Counted from the stretch's first letter, positions 1 through 7,579 are shown. The stretch is 24,908 nucleotides of DNA from CBDUQP01 sp965369385 (GCA_965369385.1 CBDUQP010000041.1:1-24908); one strand, 5' to 3'. The notes: a model not told the origin generated them from the letters alone. Numbers and translations are program-made.

Positions 1-149
1 ACAGACATAACCCTATGAACACACAACCCGTTAGTTACGCCGCGTAAAAAATTGATATACGTTGAAGCAAAGATGTCAAACAGTACACCCTGGCCGCCAC
101 AGCGGACAGACATGATCGTATGAAAGCACAGAGCGTTAGTTGCGTAAAA
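1..149. repeat. Imperfect direct repeat upstream of gspF
   Basis: Bases 1-49 and 106-149 are two related copies. Both start ACAGACAT, share TATGAA and CACA further in, then CGTTAGTT, and end GCGTAAAA. The second copy lacks five bases near its 3' end. The roughly 105-base period and the position just before the secretion cluster suggest a duplicated regulatory segment, but no known protein-binding site was recognised. A weaker resemblance occurs near 1512-1545, between gspF and the first pseudopilin. Confidence 0.6.
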
Positions 150-152
150 TAA

Positions 153-180
153 CCGGCCGTTGGTCAGCAGGCCGGAGGAG
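153..180 (+). promoter_or_regulatory. Hairpin overlapping the gspF ribosome binding site
   Basis: CCGGCC at 153-158 pairs with GGCCGG at 170-175, with an 11-base loop. The right arm overlaps the first bases of the strong Shine-Dalgarno sequence GGAGGAG (174-180), which lies 6 bases before the ATG at 187. The stem could limit ribosome access. The pairing is visible in the sequence; the regulatory role is inference. Confidence 0.4.
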
Positions 181-186
181 ATTGCC

Positions 187-1434
187 ATGCCTACATTCGT
201 ATACGAAGCACTGAACAGTGTCGGCCAACCTGTCAAGGGCACCGTCGATGCTACCAGCAGAGACGAAGCGCAGAACAAGATTCGCGCCCAGGGTCACTAC
301 CCAACCAAGCTCAAGGAGAAGGCCGGCGCAAAGGCAGGCGCAAGGAAGCAGGCAGGCGGCGGTCAAAGTGCGGGCCCAAGGCGCAGGTCAGTGGGCAAGA
401 TTCCGCTCAAACTGCTCACCCAGTTCACTCGCCAGTTATCCACACTGGTGGACGCTGGACTTCCGATCGTGCGAAGCCTGGACATTCTCGAAGAGCAGCA
501 GAAGCCCGGCACCATGCGTGTAGCCATCCGCCTGGTTAAGGAAGACGTCACCGAAGGCTCCATGCTTTCTGACGCCATGAAACGCCATCCGCGTGCGTTC
601 GACAAGCTCTATACCAACATGGTGCGGGCAGGTGAACTCGGTGGTGTGCTCGATGTCATTCTCCATCGCCTTGCATTGTTCATGGAGAAGTCCCAGGAAC
701 TGAAACGCAAGGTCAAGGGCGCGATGATCTACCCGGTCACCGTCGTCATATTCGCGATGCTGATTGTAACTGGCTTGCTATGGCTGGTAGTGCCCAAGTT
801 CCAAACCATCTTCAAAGACATGGGTGGCGAATTGCCCGTATCCACGCAAGCACTGCTCTGGCTCAGTGGCTGGATATCCAGTGGTGGATGGCTGGTCGTC
901 ATAGGCTCGCCCCTCTTGCTGTTCATGATGTTAAAGCTGATTCGAATGAGCGAAACCGGCGCGTATGGCTTGGACAAATTCATGCTGAATATCCCCTATA
1001 TTGGGGCTATCGTGTCCAAATCGTCCGTGGCACGTTTTGCCAGAACGCTTGGAACGCTGTTGACAGCCGGTGTCCCCATCCTCGAAGCTATCAACATCAC
1101 CCGCGAAACCGCAGGTAACCTCGTGTTCTCAAAGGCCCTGCTGAAAGTCCATAACGCCATCCGCGAGGGCGAAAGCTTCGCCCAGCCGCTCAGGCAAACA
1201 AGAATTGTCGAACCGATGGTTGTGAATATGATCGACGTCGGCGAGGAAACCGGCGAACTTGACCAGATGCTTAACAAGGTCGCAGACACCTACGAAGGCG
1301 AAGTCGAGGGCCTGGTCGAAGGCCTGACATCAATCATGGAACCGGTCATGATCGTAACGTTGGGCGGAATCGTGGCATTCATTGTTATCGCACTGTTCAT
1401 GCCCATGGTTACCATGCTCACTACTATGGGGTAA
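187..1434 (+). CDS. gspF: GspF/PilC-type inner-membrane platform protein
   Basis: This is the polytopic platform protein of a type II secretion or type IV pilus-like machine. It sits in the inner membrane and couples the assembly ATPase to (pseudo)pilin polymerisation. The 415-residue product begins MPTFVYEALNSVGQPVKG, the usual start of this family. It carries the two repeated GspF domains: the first around residues 75-200, with QFTRQLSTLVDAGLPI, and the second around 280-400, with ARFARTLGTLLTAGVPI. Hydrophobic segments lie near residues 175-205, 220-255 and 380-410. The ATG at 187 is preferred over the in-frame TTG at 160 because it has GGAGGAG six bases upstream and gives the family N-terminus. 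A charged Gly/Lys/Ala-rich insert follows residue 40. No GspE ATPase is inside the window; it may lie upstream. Four pseudopilin genes follow on the same strand, which supports the assignment. Confidence 0.93.
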   Translation: MPTFVYEALNSVGQPVKGTVDATSRDEAQNKIRAQGHYPTKLKEKAGAKAGARKQAGGGQSAGPRRRSVGKIPLKLLTQFTRQLSTLVDAGLPIVRSLDILEEQQKPGTMRVAIRLVKEDVTEGSMLSDAMKRHPRAFDKLYTNMVRAGELGGVLDVILHRLALFMEKSQELKRKVKGAMIYPVTVVIFAMLIVTGLLWLVVPKFQTIFKDMGGELPVSTQALLWLSGWISSGGWLVVIGSPLLLFMMLKLIRMSETGAYGLDKFMLNIPYIGAIVSKSSVARFARTLGTLLTAGVPILEAINITRETAGNLVFSKALLKVHNAIREGESFAQPLRQTRIVEPMVVNMIDVGEETGELDQMLNKVADTYEGEVEGLVEGLTSIMEPVMIVTLGGIVAFIVIALFMPMVTMLTTMG

Positions 1435-1481
1435 CTAGTGCTCTGTCCCACGAATAATGACCGATGGCAACCTGCCAGCAG

Positions 1482-1499
1482 TCCCGATGTATATCGGGA
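1482..1499. repeat. Small hairpin between gspF and the first pseudopilin
   Basis: TCCCGAT (1482-1488) and ATCGGGA (1493-1499) form a perfect 7-bp stem with a GTAT loop. CCTGC and GCAGG flank it and can extend the stem with an internal bulge. There is no T-run, so it is not a clear intrinsic terminator. It may be a REP-like element or an mRNA processing/stability hairpin. Confidence 0.45.
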
Positions 1500-1673
1500 G
1501 CAGGCAAGAACTTATGAAGACTTAACACCCATCAGTTTCGCCGGTACAAAGAACTAGTGCTCGGATTCGCTCTGGACTGGTCGGATTGGAACAGACCTCG
1601 CCGGACTGATCGGTAACGACGGTAAGAACGGTAAGAACGCAATAACGCCAGACAGTAAAACGTGAGAAAACTC

Positions 1674-2483
1674 ATGGCAAACAGAATTAAAATACGCCCG
1701 GCCGCCCGAAGCGGTTTTACACTGATCGAACTGCTCGTGGTTATCTCGATACTCGTTATCCTGATGTCACTCGGCAGCGTATCGGTAATGTACGCCCTGG
1801 CGGCCGCCAGGACCTCCGCATCACAATCGACCATCAACCAGATAGACCAAGCCGTGAAGATGTACTATCAGGAACATAAGAAATATCCCTCCCCCGGTAA
1901 TACGAATCTCAACATTGCACGAGCCCTCGTGGGATACGCAGACGAGGGTACCTACACGAATGGCAGCTTCTCCGGTGGAGACGGCAAAGATGGTGACGGC
2001 TACCGTCTCGTAAAACGTGGCAAGGTCTACGGGCCGTGGGGAGGTGCCGAGAGCATAGATTATGTTGACCAAGTCGAGATAGACGGCACGACACATAGCG
2101 ATATTCGCATGTTCGTCGATGCGTTCGGAAACATCATCTGGTACTTCAGGTACAACGACAATAACTCTTCGGGTCGAGGCGATGACTACTTCGATGGCAG
2201 CTACCATGACGTTACAGTGCTTGATGGTAGTGTCGAACATGACAACCCGGCAGCGGAGTCAAATGAAGGCGATTGGAATAATGCCGCGGCAAAGGATGTA
2301 TTCCTCTATGCCTCCAAAGGCAAAGAGACAGGCGACGACATTGAGCTATACAGAAATGATTTCATCATCATTTCCACTGGCGAAGATAAGAAGTGGAGCA
2401 CGATCAACAACGAAGACACCGGCGACGAAGACCGCTATGATCCTGCCGGCGATGACGTGACTAACTTCTCTGCGAAGGACTGA
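1674..2483 (+). CDS. Pseudopilin, GspG-like, with long acidic C-terminus
   Basis: This is a type II secretion pseudopilin or type IV pilin-like protein. After a 14-residue basic leader comes the prepilin peptidase site G/FTLIELLVVIS, with Glu at mature position 5, then a hydrophobic helix of about 20 residues. Further on, the QAVKMYYQEHKKYPS segment resembles GspG-type pseudopilins. At about 269 residues it is well above the usual GspG length of about 140. The extra C-terminal part is rich in Asp, Gly and Asn and could bind calcium, although no defined site was identified. The start is uncertain: ATG 1674 has a weak GTGAG upstream, and GTG 1662 is an in-frame alternative with no better site. 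The spacer before it contains a short GGTAAGAAC tandem repeat. Confidence 0.87.
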   Translation: MANRIKIRPAARSGFTLIELLVVISILVILMSLGSVSVMYALAAARTSASQSTINQIDQAVKMYYQEHKKYPSPGNTNLNIARALVGYADEGTYTNGSFSGGDGKDGDGYRLVKRGKVYGPWGGAESIDYVDQVEIDGTTHSDIRMFVDAFGNIIWYFRYNDNNSSGRGDDYFDGSYHDVTVLDGSVEHDNPAAESNEGDWNNAAAKDVFLYASKGKETGDDIELYRNDFIIISTGEDKKWSTINNEDTGDEDRYDPAGDDVTNFSAKD

Positions 2484-2488
2484 CGCTT

Positions 2489-3160
2489 ATGATTTCTCAG
2501 AACATCAACACGAAACACCCAAGCCTCGGCCGCTATCATGGCGGCGTCTGCGGTGGCGACACTCACCCACGCACCAAAACAGCCTTTACTCTGGTGGAGA
2601 TGCTTGCGGTCATCGGAATCCTCGCGATACTTATTATGCTGGTTGTGGGAGTCTCAGGGCGTATTTCCGCCAACGCCAAGCGCACCGAAACGCTCAACAC
2701 AATGCAAATAGTCCGCGCAGCGTTGGATAGATACTTTGACGAGTACGGAAAGTATCCGGCCGAAGACTGCTCGCCGTTACCGCAATATGGATCAACTCCC
2801 CTCTTCTTCGACCGAGTACTTGCGAAAGAAACTAACAAGACGTCAAACATGCTTAAAACCCTCATGACCTGCGGCAACTCTACCATCAAGGATATGCTCT
2901 CCCAGTTGCCTGAAAACACCCTCAAGAGGGGTGCTGGCGCATCATGGGAACTGCATGATGCTTACGTTACCAAGCCCATAACCAACATGGACGAGCCTCA
3001 GATATGGTATTTCTACACCGAGGGCAGCGCAACCCCTGTACTGATCTCAGCAGGTGAAGACGGCTTGTTTGGCATAGCGGACACGGAGAACTTCAATAAC
3101 GCCACCGACGACGACACCAAAGCCGCCGAGGCCAACAATGTTCGCTCCGATGACAGATAA
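2489..3160 (+). CDS. Pseudopilin with Ala at the cleavage position
   Basis: This is a pseudopilin of about 223 residues. A long 32-residue leader precedes A/FTLVEMLAVIGILAIL, so the residue before the predicted prepilin peptidase cut is Ala32 rather than the near-universal Gly. Glu at mature position 5 is retained. The mature part begins with the usual amphipathic helix (ALDRYFDEYGKYPAEDC) of the GspG fold. The C-terminal half includes WYFYTEGSATPVLISAGEDGLFG, also like other planctomycete pseudopilins, where a date or table-like C-terminal segment is common. It starts 5 bases after the preceding stop and its stop lies about 20 bases before the next probable start, so the genes are probably co-transcribed. 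The exact minor-pilin class is unclear. Confidence 0.85.
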   Translation: MISQNINTKHPSLGRYHGGVCGGDTHPRTKTAFTLVEMLAVIGILAILIMLVVGVSGRISANAKRTETLNTMQIVRAALDRYFDEYGKYPAEDCSPLPQYGSTPLFFDRVLAKETNKTSNMLKTLMTCGNSTIKDMLSQLPENTLKRGAGASWELHDAYVTKPITNMDEPQIWYFYTEGSATPVLISAGEDGLFGIADTENFNNATDDDTKAAEANNVRSDDR

Positions 3161-3179
3161 CCCCCAGTGGCGAGAGATA

Positions 3180-3986
3180 ATGATGACAAAGATGTCCACC
3201 ATACATCCTGACTCACAGGTCTTCGGCGGGGATTCCCGCGTGCGGGCGGCTGCGAAGGGTTTTACCCTCATAGAGCTTCTCGTGGTCTTCGCGATCATGG
3301 CAATACTGGCCGCCATCGCTATTCCCAGCATCTCCGTTCTCATGCGATCCGGCTCGGATGCGCAGGCATATAACCTGATCTCCGCCCAACTCGCAATGGC
3401 CCGGTCACTGGCAGTAACCGAAGGCGTCCCGGCCGGAGTACACACGCAAATTGCAGCCACTCACAACAACGTCCCGTCAAGCAAGCACGGCTACTGCTTC
3501 GCATCGATAGTAATTTCAAACGGCGACGCCACAAACCCCTTGTTTGACATTGCAGAAGGTTTCGCCCCGCGACAAATGCCTGGCGCCATGGCGTTGGGTG
3601 AACTGACAACATACTTTGACGCTACCGCCGCCACTGGTGGAACCTATGGAACTTACAGCAACGTAACCGATGCTAATATCCCTGTTTTCTGCACCCTTAC
3701 AGCTGCCTTCACGCCGACCGGCGAACCAACAACCGACGCTATTCCCTTTAATCCGAACAGCCCCACAGACACCCCCACGGCAGGTTCAGGTACGTTCGAT
3801 AGCGGCAACACCGATGCCTATCTGTGGAACCATGGCCTCGCCACCGGCAAGAATGCAGTAACAATGTTCACCCTTTTCGACCTTAACGAACTCAAGACTA
3901 CTGGTGACCGCGCCGATTACCTGAACGAATATGGCCAGGTACTGCCACTCAACCTGCATACCGGGCTGCTTTGCGGGCGAGAGTGA
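3180..3986 (+). CDS. Pseudopilin, GspH-like
   Basis: This is a pseudopilin of about 268 residues with a 27-residue leader and the site G/FTLIELLVVFAIMAILAAIAIPSI. The following LISAQLAMARSLAVTEG segment is typical of GspH/FimT minor pseudopilins, which act near the tip of the pseudopilus. The ATG pair at 3180/3183 is preferred because GAGAG lies just upstream. An upstream in-frame ATG at 3138 would overlap the previous gene by 23 bases. The leader shares a Val-x-Gly-Gly-Asp-(Ser/Thr) motif with the leader of the previous pseudopilin, which suggests duplication. The central part is rich in Thr, Ala, Pro and Gly. Confidence 0.84.
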   Translation: MMTKMSTIHPDSQVFGGDSRVRAAAKGFTLIELLVVFAIMAILAAIAIPSISVLMRSGSDAQAYNLISAQLAMARSLAVTEGVPAGVHTQIAATHNNVPSSKHGYCFASIVISNGDATNPLFDIAEGFAPRQMPGAMALGELTTYFDATAATGGTYGTYSNVTDANIPVFCTLTAAFTPTGEPTTDAIPFNPNSPTDTPTAGSGTFDSGNTDAYLWNHGLATGKNAVTMFTLFDLNELKTTGDRADYLNEYGQVLPLNLHTGLLCGRE

Positions 3987-4069
3987 TGGCCCGACCGAAA
4001 CGAAGAATCGCATTTTTGATATCTGACATCCGATAATCGAAAGACACTGTGTTGGAGAACAGCAAACAC

Positions 4070-4933
4070 ATGTTTAACATGAAACGACATAATCGCCCCG
4101 CCGCCCTGCGAATCGCTCGCGGTTTCACACTGCTTGAGTTGCTGGTTGCCGTGGCGATCACGGCCATCATGATACTGATCTTCGGCGGGATCATCACACG
4201 CACACGCGCCGTCGTCCACGGCGCCCAGAATATCGCCCGCGCCAACACCATGGCCTCCGCCATCATCAGACACATCCGAACAGACCTGTCCAACGTATCA
4301 AAAATGGGATTCCTGTATTTGCAGAAGCATGCAACAGCAACGCTGGGTGATGAGATGGCACTGACCACCGCAGGACCAACACCAAGCAGAATGGACGGGA
4401 TCGACAACCCCACAGATGCCGGCACGGTCGGAGATGGAGCACTAATAGTCTACAGAATACGTACGAACGGGGCTGACACTGCTCCCACAAGTGGCGATCC
4501 CATACTGTTTTGCCGGATCCGCTGGGTGCTTAGCAAGAGTCGCAAAGACCTAACCAATCAGTCAGACTGCTGCAACCTCGATAATTTTGCGTCTCTTCAG
4601 ATAAAATCCGTGACTGACATCAGAACTCTCATAGCAGACCTAGCTTTCTACTACGCTGCTTCTGGACAGAATCTCACATATCCACCTGTCACCATTGCCG
4701 ATGTGAAGCAACGCTGGGCTGTTGTCACCGATAATGTTGTGGCTGGAAGCTTCCAGATAGAATACCGGCGCCGCGGTGATACCACATGGCAAACTCCTAC
4801 GGGCACTGGTGATCTCTGGACGCGTCATGATCTCACCGACTGGCCTGAATTGGTCAAGATCAAGTTCAAGCTGATCCCCAGCGAAGGGGCCGAACCGATC
4901 GAGTATGAAGTGATCGCAACCGTTGGCCTGTAG
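4070..4933 (+). CDS. Pseudopilin, GspJ-like
   Basis: This is the fourth pseudopilin in the row, about 287 residues long. An 18-residue basic leader ends in Arg-Gly before FTLLELLVAVAITAIMILI, which contains the prepilin peptidase site and membrane helix. The segment ANTMASAIIRHIRTDLS after the helix and the late LVKIKFKLIPSEG strand fit the GspJ/PulJ minor-pseudopilin pattern, in which the N-terminal helix is followed by a large beta-rich domain. The start is uncertain: ATG 4070 has GGAG at a longish distance, and GTG 4049 and ATG 4079 are in-frame alternatives. It is the last gene of the cluster. A short inverted repeat (4937-4952) follows its stop. Confidence 0.83.
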   Translation: MFNMKRHNRPAALRIARGFTLLELLVAVAITAIMILIFGGIITRTRAVVHGAQNIARANTMASAIIRHIRTDLSNVSKMGFLYLQKHATATLGDEMALTTAGPTPSRMDGIDNPTDAGTVGDGALIVYRIRTNGADTAPTSGDPILFCRIRWVLSKSRKDLTNQSDCCNLDNFASLQIKSVTDIRTLIADLAFYYAASGQNLTYPPVTIADVKQRWAVVTDNVVAGSFQIEYRRRGDTTWQTPTGTGDLWTRHDLTDWPELVKIKFKLIPSEGAEPIEYEVIATVGL

Positions 4934-4936
4934 CTG

Positions 4937-4952
4937 CCAGCCCATCGGCTGG
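4937..4952. repeat. Short hairpin just after the pseudopilin cluster
   Basis: CCAGCC (4937-4942) and GGCTGG (4947-4952) pair around a CATC loop, starting four bases after the last pseudopilin stop. A second weak stem, GAGGG/CCCTC, lies at 4967-4985. Neither is followed by a convincing T-run, so termination here is only a guess. Confidence 0.35.
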
Positions 4953-5062
4953 TTGCCGGCAAAAACGAGGGGGCCTGCTGCCCTCTACGCAAATCGGCGT
5001 TTTTCGGGAGTCATAATTGGTGGTTGGTTCTTTCGCAGTGGCACGTGCGTGCGACTGAGCAT

Positions 5063-5118
5063 CTTTGATCGCAAAAGGAGACACGGCCTGCTGCTATCGC
5101 AGCCGGACATGTCCCCGC
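5063..5118 (+). repeat. 56-bp dispersed repeat, copy 1
   Basis: This block matches the reverse complement of 14828-14883 at 51 of 56 positions by my hand alignment. It starts CTTTGATCGCA and ends GGACATGTCCCCGC. The ends can fold on each other (GGAGACACGGC against GCCGGACATGTCCCC, with a bulge), so it is a REP-like hairpin. The similarity appears to extend upstream to about 5025 at lower identity. It lies between convergent genes. Confidence 0.75.
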
Positions 5119-5141
5119 CACATGCGAAGGGTAGCAAGAAC

Positions 5142-5171
5142 GGGAACTGTCCCGTCGTTGGGAACAGTCCC
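5142..5171. repeat. Imperfect hairpin near the 3' end of the cobalamin-binding gene
   Basis: GGGAACTGTCCC and GGGAACAGTCCC pair with two single-base bulges around a GTCGTT loop. It sits about 45 bases beyond the stop of the minus-strand cobalamin-binding gene and directly next to the 56-bp repeat. It is probably another REP-like element, though a transcription-end role is possible. Confidence 0.5.
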
Positions 5172-5215
5172 CCACTTTCGCTCCATTTTCGTTCGCTATC
5201 TGCGACAATCGCCAT

Positions 5216-5965
5216 TCACGCCGTAGTGGCTTGCGCAGTCGCGTTCTTCCGCAGCACGAATCCGCCTCGCCTGCGACGGCGTTTGCGCTTCTTGTCGGGA
5301 TCGATATCCAGCGGATCGCCGAACTCATCGTACTTGGCGTCAATAGTGTCAATCGCATCGCACACATCGCGGGCAAACATATCGCAGTCTGCGTTCTCCG
5401 TGAATTCAGCGATATCGTAACCGTCACCAGCCACTGCAAGCACCTCGGTTTTCGCGGCTGCCTTGCATGAACGAATCGCTCTGGCCAGCCCCCCGGCCGT
5501 TTCCTGGTTGCCTAACCTGACGCCGAACATCGCCACGATCTCCGGCTTGGTCTCGGCCACGAGCTTCACGATATCCTTCTTCCTGGCCTCCGCTCCCGGG
5601 CACCACACGGTCCAGCCCTTCGCTTCCAGTAGACTAGCCATCACTTCTCCGCCGATCTCGTCGAACACGTCGCCAACGCACGCAACCAACATCCGCTTTC
5701 CGGACTTTGGCTGACGTGCCAGCACGCCCTGCATCTGGTGGGCTACCATGCGATTTATCCGCGTAGCGCAGTGTTCCACAACTGTGGATATATGCCCGCT
5801 CTTGTAGAGCTTCGCTACCTGTTCCGTTGCCGGCCCGATCACTATTTTGAGCAAATCACATGCCGGTGTTCCCCGGTCCTGTGCGGCAAAAACCAGACCA
5901 CGTGCTCCAGCCCTGTCGCCGGCACACAATTGCTCGACATATTGCTTGAACAATTCCGCATTCAT
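5216..5965 (-). CDS. CarH-like cobalamin-binding fold protein lacking the axial His
   Basis: This is a two-domain protein of 249 residues. Residues 1-85 resemble the helical cap domain of CarH/methionine-synthase-type cobalamin proteins, and residues 88-210 resemble the Rossmann-like cobalamin-binding domain. In CarH the cap carries W-x9-EH; here it reads Tyr54-x9-Glu64-His65. The loop that normally supplies the axial His (E-x-H-E-L-G) reads D-V-F-D-E-I-G at 99-105, so the His is replaced by Asp102. Base-off/His-on B12 binding is therefore unlikely, and base-on or no binding is possible. The C-terminus (225-233) is KKRKRRRRR, suggesting contact with nucleic acid or another acidic partner. There is no helix-turn-helix or enzyme domain. 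ATG 5965 has an AGGA about nine bases upstream. It is a paralogue of the next gene on the same strand, with a terminator between them. Confidence 0.82.
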   Translation of the reverse strand: MNAELFKQYVEQLCAGDRAGARGLVFAAQDRGTPACDLLKIVIGPATEQVAKLYKSGHISTVVEHCATRINRMVAHQMQGVLARQPKSGKRMLVACVGDVFDEIGGEVMASLLEAKGWTVWCPGAEARKKDIVKLVAETKPEIVAMFGVRLGNQETAGGLARAIRSCKAAAKTEVLAVAGDGYDIAEFTENADCDMFARDVCDAIDTIDAKYDEFGDPLDIDPDKKRKRRRRRGGFVLRKNATAQATTA

Positions 5966-6171
5966 AATCCCAAGTCCTCTTCGCTAGGCAGCATGCCAAG
6001 ACCCGCTCGCGTCACGATGACGCCTCCACCTGCGTATACCCACGAGGCGGAAATCAGTGTCCAATCAAGTGCCACTCAAAACCTACGATTCCGATCCCCC
6101 AGATGCACATTTCTCCCGCACAAACCGCGTTTTTTCTCTAGATTGAGCATATTACCCATATACCCATCAGT

Positions 6172-6221
6172 TAATTAGGGACGGTGCCTTATTTAATTAA
6201 ATAAGGCACCGTCCCTAATTA
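6172..6221. repeat. 50-bp perfect palindrome (GGGACGGTGCC family)
   Basis: This is a perfect inverted repeat with no spacer, centred between 6196 and 6197. Each arm contains AATTAGGGACGGTGCC and the centre is TTTAATTAAA. The same core, AGGGACGGTGCC, appears in the element at 15232-15289. Such elements are typical of REP families mobilised by REP-associated tyrosine transposases; no transposase gene is in this window. Confidence 0.85.
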
Positions 6222-6222
6222 C

Positions 6223-6259
6223 AGAAAAAGCCGGCCACGCTCTTTCACGTGACCGGCTT
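6223..6259 (-). terminator. Intrinsic terminator of the 6307-7089 gene
   Basis: Read on the minus strand, a 12-bp stem (AAGCCGGTCACG with CGTGGCCGGCTT, one G-T type mismatch) encloses an 8-base loop and is followed directly by TTTTTCTGT. It begins 47 bases after the stop codon. This is the clearest rho-independent terminator in the window. Confidence 0.8.
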
Positions 6260-6306
6260 GAATATATCTACATTATGTCCGCCTCAGGATTTCCCGCAAA
6301 CAACCT

Positions 6307-7089
6307 CTACGCTGCGGTAGACTTCTTTGTCTTCACCTCGTCACAATCAGCGGTTTTGGCCTTGCTCGTGTTCAGGATCGCTTTCGGTGCCGCCTTGCCG
6401 CGTTTTCGCCTGCGTCCCGGTTCGGGAGTGTCAGGGATCTCAACGCGAACCGGATTGGCCGCGATCACCTTGAACGCCTCATCAACGCCCTTGGCGTACA
6501 GGTCAGCCCGAATCTCCTGCGACAACCCTTCGGCACGTGCAAACACCCCACCTGCTACCAACACCTGCATCTCGTCACAGGCACCCACTTCGCGAATCAG
6601 TTCGATCATTGTCCTCAGACCGGGAATATCTTCAGCCAACGCACCGTATACAGTCAGAACGTCAGGCTTCACTTCACTGCAAAGCGTCAGTATCTCATCT
6701 CGTGGAATCCCAGCACCCAGGAACGTTACATCCCAACCGGCGGCCTCGAATAAATCCGCCAGCATCTGACCACCAAGCTCGTGGTTCTCAGTATTCCCGC
6801 AAACCACTATCATCTTCTTGCCAAGCTCAGGCTCCCTCGCCAACGCACCCTGCAACTGGTCCGCCACCATCCTGTTAATACGAGTGGAAATCTGCTCGGT
6901 CATCATTGGAATGTGATGGCCACGGTAGAGCTTGTCAATCTGCTCCATCGCCGGCCAGATTATGTTCTTCAGCAACTTATCCGCCGCAACTCCTCGATCC
7001 AGTGCACCGTTAATGAGTTCGCGAGCACCGGCACGCTTCCCGGCGAAAAGGTGTTCGAGATACTGTTTGAAGAGCTCGGAAGTAGTCAT
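6307..7089 (-). CDS. CarH-like cobalamin-binding protein with intact axial His
   Basis: This is a two-domain protein of 260 residues, homologous along its length to the 5216-5965 product. Residues 1-86 form the helical cap and 90-212 the cobalamin-binding domain. The axial-ligand motif is intact: E101-N-H103-E-L-G106, followed by GGQMLADLFEAAGWDV. The later LVAGGVF supplies the Gly-Gly of the nucleotide-tail pocket. The cap motif reads Tyr55-x9-Glu65-Gln66, so the Trp and His of the CarH W-x9-EH signature are both changed. The C-terminal tail (225-260) is basic, GRRRKRGKAAPK and beyond. No DNA-binding or methyltransferase domain is attached. It could bind a cobalamin and act as a sensor or carrier; the partner is unknown. 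ATG 7089 has AGGA eight bases upstream, and a good terminator follows. Confidence 0.86.
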   Translation of the reverse strand: MTTSELFKQYLEHLFAGKRAGARELINGALDRGVAADKLLKNIIWPAMEQIDKLYRGHHIPMMTEQISTRINRMVADQLQGALAREPELGKKMIVVCGNTENHELGGQMLADLFEAAGWDVTFLGAGIPRDEILTLCSEVKPDVLTVYGALAEDIPGLRTMIELIREVGACDEMQVLVAGGVFARAEGLSQEIRADLYAKGVDEAFKVIAANPVRVEIPDTPEPGRRRKRGKAAPKAILNTSKAKTADCDEVKTKKSTAA

Positions 7090-7102
7090 TAGAAGTTCCT
7101 TT

Positions 7103-7119
7103 CGGTATATTCACTACCG
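7103..7119. promoter_or_regulatory. Inverted repeat between promoter and start of the cobalamin-binding gene
   Basis: CGGTA (7103-7107) and TACCG (7115-7119) are separated by seven bases. On the minus strand a possible promoter, TTGCCT with a 16-base spacer and TATACG, overlaps its upstream arm, so the repeat would sit at or just after the start of transcription. This could be an operator or simply a leader hairpin. The promoter match is only 4 of 6 in each box. Confidence 0.3.
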
Positions 7120-7532
7120 TATATTAAGTTAGGTATCTTAGGCAACACTGGTAATGTCGGCATCCAAGAGGGCGAAACTTGAGGGGTTTTGGTAATCTGG
7201 GTACTTTGCCTAGCTTACGACATATAGAACCAGATTTCTCCCCCCAATCCCGCTTATACAGAAGAGACCGCTTGGCACCTAATGTATTGTCAATACAGGC
7301 TTACCAGTAAAATACTTCTCAAGTCATTTGCCGGAAATAGCGAAAACTATTGCCCGATATTTCCCAGAAAATCCTTCAAATATGCCCTTATGGACGCAAA
7401 TTGTTCCATAGAACGCTTGCGTGGAGTTTGGCAGCCTGGAGGTGACGCTGAGAGATGATCTGACCAGTCACATGCGGGTCAGGGATTGGCCAAGCCGGGT
7501 GCCATGGCGATCCCGATGTAAACTCATGGCGA

Positions 7533-7579
7533 CCCGCCCGGCAGGGCGTAAACGGCCGGGCGGACACATAGGTCCGCCC
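7533..7579. repeat. GC-rich overlapping hairpins (GGGCGGAC...GTCCGCCC)
   Basis: GGGCGGAC (7558-7565) pairs with GTCCGCCC (7572-7579) across ACATAG. The alternative arm CCGCCCGGC (7534-7542) pairs with GCCGGGCGG (7555-7563), so two mutually exclusive stems share the middle arm. This GCGGACACATAGGTCCGCCCC type of sequence is, from memory, a common dispersed repeat in environmental bacterial genomes. No function is implied. Confidence 0.65.

Larger units (their letters stand above)
5966..6306. other. Intergenic region between the two cobalamin-binding genes
   Basis: No gene is seen here. It holds a 50-bp perfect palindrome (6172-6221) and the terminator of the upstream gene (6223-6259). On the minus strand a weak promoter for the 5216-5965 gene can be read as TTAACT (69-74 of the 6100s) and TATGCT (46-51 of the 6100s) with a 17-base spacer. 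In that reading the -35 box falls at the edge of the palindrome. The promoter reading is tentative. Confidence 0.5.

Noticed and set aside
1..149. CRISPR or phage attachment site at the left end
   Set aside because: There are only two imperfect copies, with no array of spacers, no cas genes and no integrase.
6172..6221. Palindrome as the terminator of the cobalamin-binding gene
   Set aside because: A separate stem with a T-run at 6223-6259 lies closer to the stop and fits an intrinsic terminator much better.
7533..7579. Possible tRNA or structured RNA in the GC-rich hairpins
   Set aside because: The arms do not form a cloverleaf and no anticodon or T-loop motif is present. It is better explained as a dispersed repeat.
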